Source: Bordetella parapertussis (GTDB lineage Bacteria > Pseudomonadota > Gammaproteobacteria > Burkholderiales > SG8-41). From it: DNA of 8,788 nucleotides. A program made the translations under genes and the position numbers. The stretch covers positions 1 to 8,788 of the forward strand of contig CAMBSS010000172.1 of NCBI GenBank assembly GCA_945870465.1. The letters are read 5' to 3'. The notes below the pieces were generated by a model, which had not been told where the DNA came from, did no database searches, and saw only the letters and a list, made by a program, of their open reading frames with translations. Below are positions 6,248 through 8,788 of this stretch, in pieces (the first letter of the stretch is position 1; every line of letters starts with the position of its first letter).

Positions 6248-7147
6248 CTATCTGACCACATCTTCCCACCGCGGACACGCGCGTTCCTCGAAAGGCTTGT
6301 CCCACTGCGCGCAATTGGCGCGGTCGACGACTTGCACCGGCAATATGATCTGCGGTGGCACGCTCTCGCCGCGCAAATGGCGAATCGCTGCTTCAGTGGC
6401 GAGGCAGCCCATTTTCATGGCGTCGAAATCGACCGTCGCGAGCAACTTGCCGCTTTTGATCGCGGCAATCGCTTCCGGTACCGCGTTGATGCCGGTCACC
6501 ACACTCGTGCGTCCCGCCGCATCGAGCACTTCCAGCATGGCCAGCGCCATCACATCGTTGGCTGCAAGTATCGCGTCGAACCGCACGCCGGACTTCAGAA
6601 AAACCGCGCCGACATGCAAAGTGTCATCGCGCTGATATTCGCCGCTGATCGTCGCCACGATGCGCATGTCCGGAGATTTTTTCAGCGCGTCGCAGAATCC
6701 GCGTACCCGTTCCACGCTCGACACCGATTCGCGTGGCCCGGCGACGATGACGATATCACCGCGTCTTTTCAAATGGTCGCACAGGTACGTAGCGACCCTG
6801 ATCGCCAGCGGATAGTCTTCGGAGCCGACAAAGGTAACGATGTTCTGCTCGGTAAACGGGTTGACGAAACCTATGATGGGAATGCCGGCCGCGACAATCT
6901 TGCGAATCGCCGCATTGACCGCGGTCGGATGCGCCGGCACCAGCGCAAATGCGTCAGGACGCGTGGCCAGCGCCACGTCGATCAGCGCAATCTGCTCTTT
7001 CGCATCATCGGGTTTTTGCGGCACGTAGTGAACAGTGCGCGCCCCCATGCGCTGCGCCGTGCGATCAGCGCCCATCCGCGCTGCGGCATAGGCGGGGTTG
7101 GTGAGGTTCTTGGTGAAAACCGCTATAACGGGCTGTTTTTCATTCAT
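6248..7147 (-). CDS. RbsB-like (Peripla_BP_4) sugar-binding-fold protein without signal peptide
   Basis: A 299-residue type I periplasmic-binding-protein fold. Lobe one begins at once with VIAVFTKNLTNPAY (7-20). ERVRGF in the middle, AANDVMALAMLE near Asn197/Asp198 and TGINAVPEAIAAIKSGKL follow the RbsB/LacI-core pattern of sugar binders. There is no signal peptide and no helix-turn-helix. A TAA stop lies in frame two codons before the ATG, so the frame cannot be extended. The ribosome site is weak (GGTAAG). Codons 9-35 are duplicated at 7995-8075. It is followed after 76 bases by the ThDP enzyme, so the two probably share a transcript. No ABC ATPase or permease is in view. Possible roles are a cytoplasmic metabolite sensor or binding partner, or a translocated protein whose signal was lost. 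Confidence 0.85.
   Translation of the reverse strand: MNEKQPVIAVFTKNLTNPAYAAARMGADRTAQRMGARTVHYVPQKPDDAKEQIALIDVALATRPDAFALVPAHPTAVNAAIRKIVAAGIPIIGFVNPFTEQNIVTFVGSEDYPLAIRVATYLCDHLKRRGDIVIVAGPRESVSSVERVRGFCDALKKSPDMRIVATISGEYQRDDTLHVGAVFLKSGVRFDAILAANDVMALAMLEVLDAAGRTSVVTGINAVPEAIAAIKSGKLLATVDFDAMKMGCLATEAAIRHLRGESVPPQIILPVQVVDRANCAQWDKPFEERACPRWEDVVR
7043..7123 (-). repeat. 81-bp direct repeat, copy 1 (inside intact binding-protein gene)
   Basis: Identical to 7995-8075 at 80 of 81 positions, same orientation, offset 952 bp. The only difference is G at 7097 against A at 8049, a synonymous third-position change (AAC/AAT, Asn17). It covers codons 9-35 of the binding-protein gene. Similarity stops abruptly at both ends. 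Confidence 0.95.
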
Positions 7148-7245
7148 GGCTTACCGGTATGCATTAACTCTACAAACTGGCGCGAGCCAAAAACTGGAAA
7201 AAACGCAGCGCACGCAGCCAGTCGGAGCCAATCAATTGGGAACGG

Positions 7246-7641
7246 TTACTTCAGCAATGTCATTCCGGCCTTCGACGCTCGCTTATCGAAAGTCACCACG
7301 CTCTTGCAACCTGCTGAGACAGCGGAATGAGCAACCAGACAATCCGCGAAATCCGCCTTGCTTGATTCGAAAAGACGCAGGGCTTTCCAGGCCGTCTCTG
7401 CGTCCTGCACCACTAATTGTTTGATGCTCAGGATTCTGCGCACGATTTCTGCGACTTCTTCCCTGGTCGCTCCGTAACTGCTCTCGCTCACCCAAACGAC
7501 TTCCACGAGCACGACCAGTCCGACGAAACCCGGCGCGGCCTCATTGCATATTTTCTCAATGAAAGACGTCGCAAGGCGGGACTGGATCGCATCGTCTTGC
7601 GCGATATAGCGCACCAGAACATTTGTATCGATGCCGATCAC
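7246..7641 (-). CDS. vapC: PIN-domain toxin (VapC-like ribonuclease) paired with AbrB antitoxin
   Basis: A 131-residue protein starting at GTG; the start overlaps the antitoxin stop by four bases (GTGA), the usual translational coupling. The PIN metal-site residues are Asp5 in GIDTNVLVRY, Glu47 in VLVEVVWV, Asp97 and Asp100 in ADFADCLVA, and Asp119 in TFDKRA. The motif set is that of VapC toxins that pair with AbrB/MazE-type antitoxins. All acidic residues are kept and the length is normal, so it is probably functional as an RNase when released. The gene ends 98 bases before the binding-protein start, and the whole module lies between the two copies of an 81-bp repeat, which suggests it arrived as a unit. 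Confidence 0.92.
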   Translation of the reverse strand: MIGIDTNVLVRYIAQDDAIQSRLATSFIEKICNEAAPGFVGLVVLVEVVWVSESSYGATREEVAEIVRRILSIKQLVVQDAETAWKALRLFESSKADFADCLVAHSAVSAGCKSVVTFDKRASKAGMTLLK

Positions 7642-7877
7642 CGACCGGCGCCCCGCGCCCGAATTGCCGCATTCATGTCGGCCACGCCTACAGGTTTGGA
7701 CGGCTTGCGCAGCAAGCCCTTCAGCGAGCGCACGTCATCGATTGCGGGCTTGATTGCAAACATGCCGCTCTCAATCTCGACGAATTCAATTCGATCGCCC
7801 GCGTCCAATCCGAGCCTCTGCCTCACGCCCAGCGGGATAGTCACCTGCCCTTTGGTGGTCATGATGGATGTGGCCAT
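7638..7877 (-). CDS. vapB: AbrB/MazE (SpoVT-AbrB) family antitoxin
   Basis: A 79-residue protein; the ATG at 7877 has AGGAG (7883-7887) five bases upstream, which favours it over Met6. Residues 5-37 are the swapped-hairpin AbrB DNA-binding domain: TTKGQVTIP, then VRQRLGLDAGDRIEF. The C-terminal part (45-79) would bind and block the PIN toxin that follows with a four-base overlap. Antitoxins of this type repress their own operon through a palindrome, and one is present just upstream at 7904-7919. Family firm from motif and partner. Confidence 0.93.
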   Translation of the reverse strand: MATSIMTTKGQVTIPLGVRQRLGLDAGDRIEFVEIESGMFAIKPAIDDVRSLKGLLRKPSKPVGVADMNAAIRARGAGR

Positions 7878-7903
7878 TCCGACTCCTACTTTTTATAGAT
7901 TTC

Positions 7904-7919
7904 CTTACTATATGGTAAG
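7904..7919 (-). promoter_or_regulatory. Near-perfect palindrome upstream of the AbrB antitoxin, putative operator
   Basis: CTTACTATATGGTAAG is a 16-bp inverted repeat with one mismatched pair, 26 bases before the antitoxin ATG. On the minus strand it is followed toward the gene by TATAAA (7892-7897), a possible -10 box. No convincing -35 at normal spacing is seen (CTGACT at 7918-7923 would leave 20 bp). The position fits an autorepression site for the AbrB-type antitoxin; this is inference. Confidence 0.45.
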
Positions 7920-7953
7920 TCAGTAATCAGCGCAAGGCCGAATGCCATCAATG

Positions 7954-7970
7954 CAGCTCGCGGCGAGCTG
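7954..7970. repeat. Perfect 17-nt palindrome (CAGCTCGC-G-GCGAGCTG)
   Basis: The 8-bp arms at 7954-7961 and 7963-7970 mirror each other around one base, giving a 7-bp stem with a 3-nt loop. It lies in the novel tail of the relic gene, between the AbrB operator and the 81-bp repeat. No T-run follows on either strand, so it is not a typical terminator. It may mark the junction of the inserted segment. Confidence 0.5.
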
Positions 7971-7994
7971 TCCATTTACTCTCAGTAACATGCG

Positions 7995-8075
7995 CCCCAT
8001 GCGCTGCGCCGTGCGATCAGCGCCCATCCGCGCTGCGGCATAGGCGGGATTGGTGAGGTTCTTGGTGAAAACCGC
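7995..8075 (-). repeat. 81-bp direct repeat, copy 2 (inside relic gene)
   Basis: Direct copy of 7043-7123 with one synonymous difference at 8049. Together the two copies bracket 871 bp containing the AbrB/PIN module. Recombination between them would delete that segment and restore one intact binding-protein gene next to mmgE/prpD. Confidence 0.95.
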
Positions 8076-8098
8076 GATCGTGGACAGAGCCATTGCGC

Positions 8099-8788
8099 TC
8101 AAGCCGTAGCCATGTGACTTAACAAATCCCCAATATCAGTACAATTCTCGAACTGTGCAACCCCGTCGATTACCTGTTGCACCTGCTTGTTTTTCAGCAC
8201 GCCGTCCGCCAGTTCGAAAAACTTGCGCTCGATATCGGTGTCGCCCAACGGGTTGTTCGGATGGCCGGGCGGATATTTGTGCACGCGCGTAAATTCGCGG
8301 CCGTCGCGCAGCCTGACCACGACACCGCCGCCCGACGAGCGCGGCCATAACGCAGTGAGTTCGTCGTCGGCTTCCAGTCGCGTCTTTGCGATCAACTCTT
8401 TGATGTCCGCCGACGCAATGCGTTGGTCCGTAAACTGCGCAGGCCCAAATTCGCCGTCGAGTAAAGCCGCAACTACGCAATAGTGATAACTGTGGTCTGC
8501 CGTTTCCTTGTCGCGCGGATAGTTCTTCTGCGGATCCGATGCTTTCTTGACGGCGTTCGCGTGCAGCTTGATGACGACACTATCGATGTCCGTGGGCGGT
8601 ATTCTTTCCCGCGTCACCAGGTCGAGCGCAGCGCGTATAGGCGCCATCGCTCCTGCTACCGCCGCATACGGCTTCAAGCATGTATCGAGTATGCGGTAGC
8701 GCTCGCCGACCGGCGCCACCAGCGCTTCGAAGTCCATCGTCCCCGCCACCGTCTTGCCCCAGCCCGCAACACCTTCGAAGATTTCTTC
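8099..8788 (-). CDS. MmgE/PrpD family protein, C-terminal half (5' part beyond window)
   Basis: The frame is open to the right edge and gives 229 residues before the TGA at 8099; an internal GTG at 8749 is not the start because similarity continues upstream (EEIFEGVAGW). Family signatures of the C-terminal domain are visible: KPYAAVAGAMAPIRAAL, a VVIKLHANAV strand, an HSYHYCVVAALLDG segment near visible residue 100, a regulatory-looking EADDEL stretch, and HPNNPLGDTDIERKF near 175-190. MmgE/PrpD proteins are about 450-480 residues and include 2-methylcitrate dehydratase, cis-aconitate decarboxylase and many uncharacterised catabolic members. This one stands at the head of a minus-strand train with a binding protein and a ThDP enzyme, not with prpB/prpC, so methylcitrate dehydratase activity should not be assumed. 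Confidence 0.9.
   Translation of the reverse strand, partial: EEIFEGVAGWGKTVAGTMDFEALVAPVGERYRILDTCLKPYAAVAGAMAPIRAALDLVTRERIPPTDIDSVVIKLHANAVKKASDPQKNYPRDKETADHSYHYCVVAALLDGEFGPAQFTDQRIASADIKELIAKTRLEADDELTALWPRSSGGGVVVRLRDGREFTRVHKYPPGHPNNPLGDTDIERKFFELADGVLKNKQVQQVIDGVAQFENCTDIGDLLSHMATA

Larger units (their letters stand above)
7920..8093 (-). pseudogene. 5' relic of a binding-protein gene, paralogous to the one at 6248-7147
   Basis: The ATG at 8093 lies five bases after the mmgE/prpD stop. The frame encodes 57 residues: MALSTI, then 27 residues identical to residues 9-35 of the intact binding protein (81 bp, 80 identical), then unrelated sequence to a stop at 7920. Only the first beta-strand and helix of the fold are present, so it cannot work as a binding protein. 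The tight spacing behind mmgE/prpD looks like the original operon junction. An in-frame TTG at 8102 overlaps the mmgE/prpD stop but is less likely as start. The novel 24-residue tail looks like translated junction DNA. Confidence 0.75.

Noticed and set aside
7198..7220. Rho-independent terminator after the PIN toxin (T6 on the minus strand at 7198-7203)
   Set aside because: The G/C-rich stretch before the T-run does not fold into a stem of more than three pairs.
7148..7245. Hidden signal-peptide coding sequence upstream of the binding-protein gene
   Set aside because: An in-frame TAA lies two codons before the ATG, so no extension is possible without a frameshift, and no hydrophobic leader was recognised.
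6332..7330. 332-residue plus-strand ORF
   Set aside because: Antisense shadow of the binding-protein gene that also crosses into the toxin gene; no recognisable motifs.

Overview
The window looks like a high-GC proteobacterial chromosome, most probably a betaproteobacterium of the Burkholderiales type. The reasons are two orphan Bug/TctC-type solute receptors in a row, the G/C-rich third codon positions, and an accessory catabolic gene set (Gfo/Idh oxidoreductase, ThDP enzyme, MmgE/PrpD) interrupted by toxin-antitoxin (TA) modules. The taxonomic guess is inference from gene content only. There are no rRNA or tRNA genes, transposases, phage genes or CRISPR arrays.

Layout, left to right. (1) Positions 1-970, minus strand: a Gfo/Idh/MocA oxidoreductase with a GTG start, cut off at the window edge just before its C-terminus. 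(2) Positions 1106-3252, plus strand, divergent from it: two paralogous Bug/TctC periplasmic receptors, separated by a 122-bp element bounded by 13-bp inverted repeats. (3) Positions 3263-3985, plus strand: a Phd/YefM antitoxin and PIN-domain toxin with their own promoter and a repeated putative operator. (4) Positions 3986-4338: a gap between convergent units. It holds a probable decayed antitoxin relic and a dense stack of inverted repeats, including two diverged copies of a 28-nt palindromic element whose six differences are all base-pair compensating. (5) Positions 4339-8788, minus strand: a gene train reading, in transcription order, MmgE/PrpD C-terminal half (enters from the right edge), a 57-codon 5' relic of a binding-protein gene, AbrB antitoxin, PIN toxin, an intact binding-protein gene without signal peptide, and a ThDP-dependent acetolactate-synthase-like enzyme.

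The most striking structure is an 81-bp direct repeat (80/81 identical, the single difference synonymous) formed by codons 9-35 of the intact binding-protein gene and codons 7-33 of the relic next to mmgE/prpD. The two copies bracket the AbrB/PIN module. The simplest reading is that an ancestral operon mmgE/prpD - binding protein - ThDP enzyme was split by arrival of the TA module, duplicating the start of the binding-protein gene. Both 5' ends begin directly at the first beta-strand of the fold, which argues that this protein never had a signal peptide and works in the cytoplasm.

As a system, the receptors would capture organic anions in the periplasm (no TctA/TctB permease is in view), and the oxidoreductase, ThDP enzyme and MmgE/PrpD protein would process small carbon compounds. 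Substrates cannot be read from the sequence.
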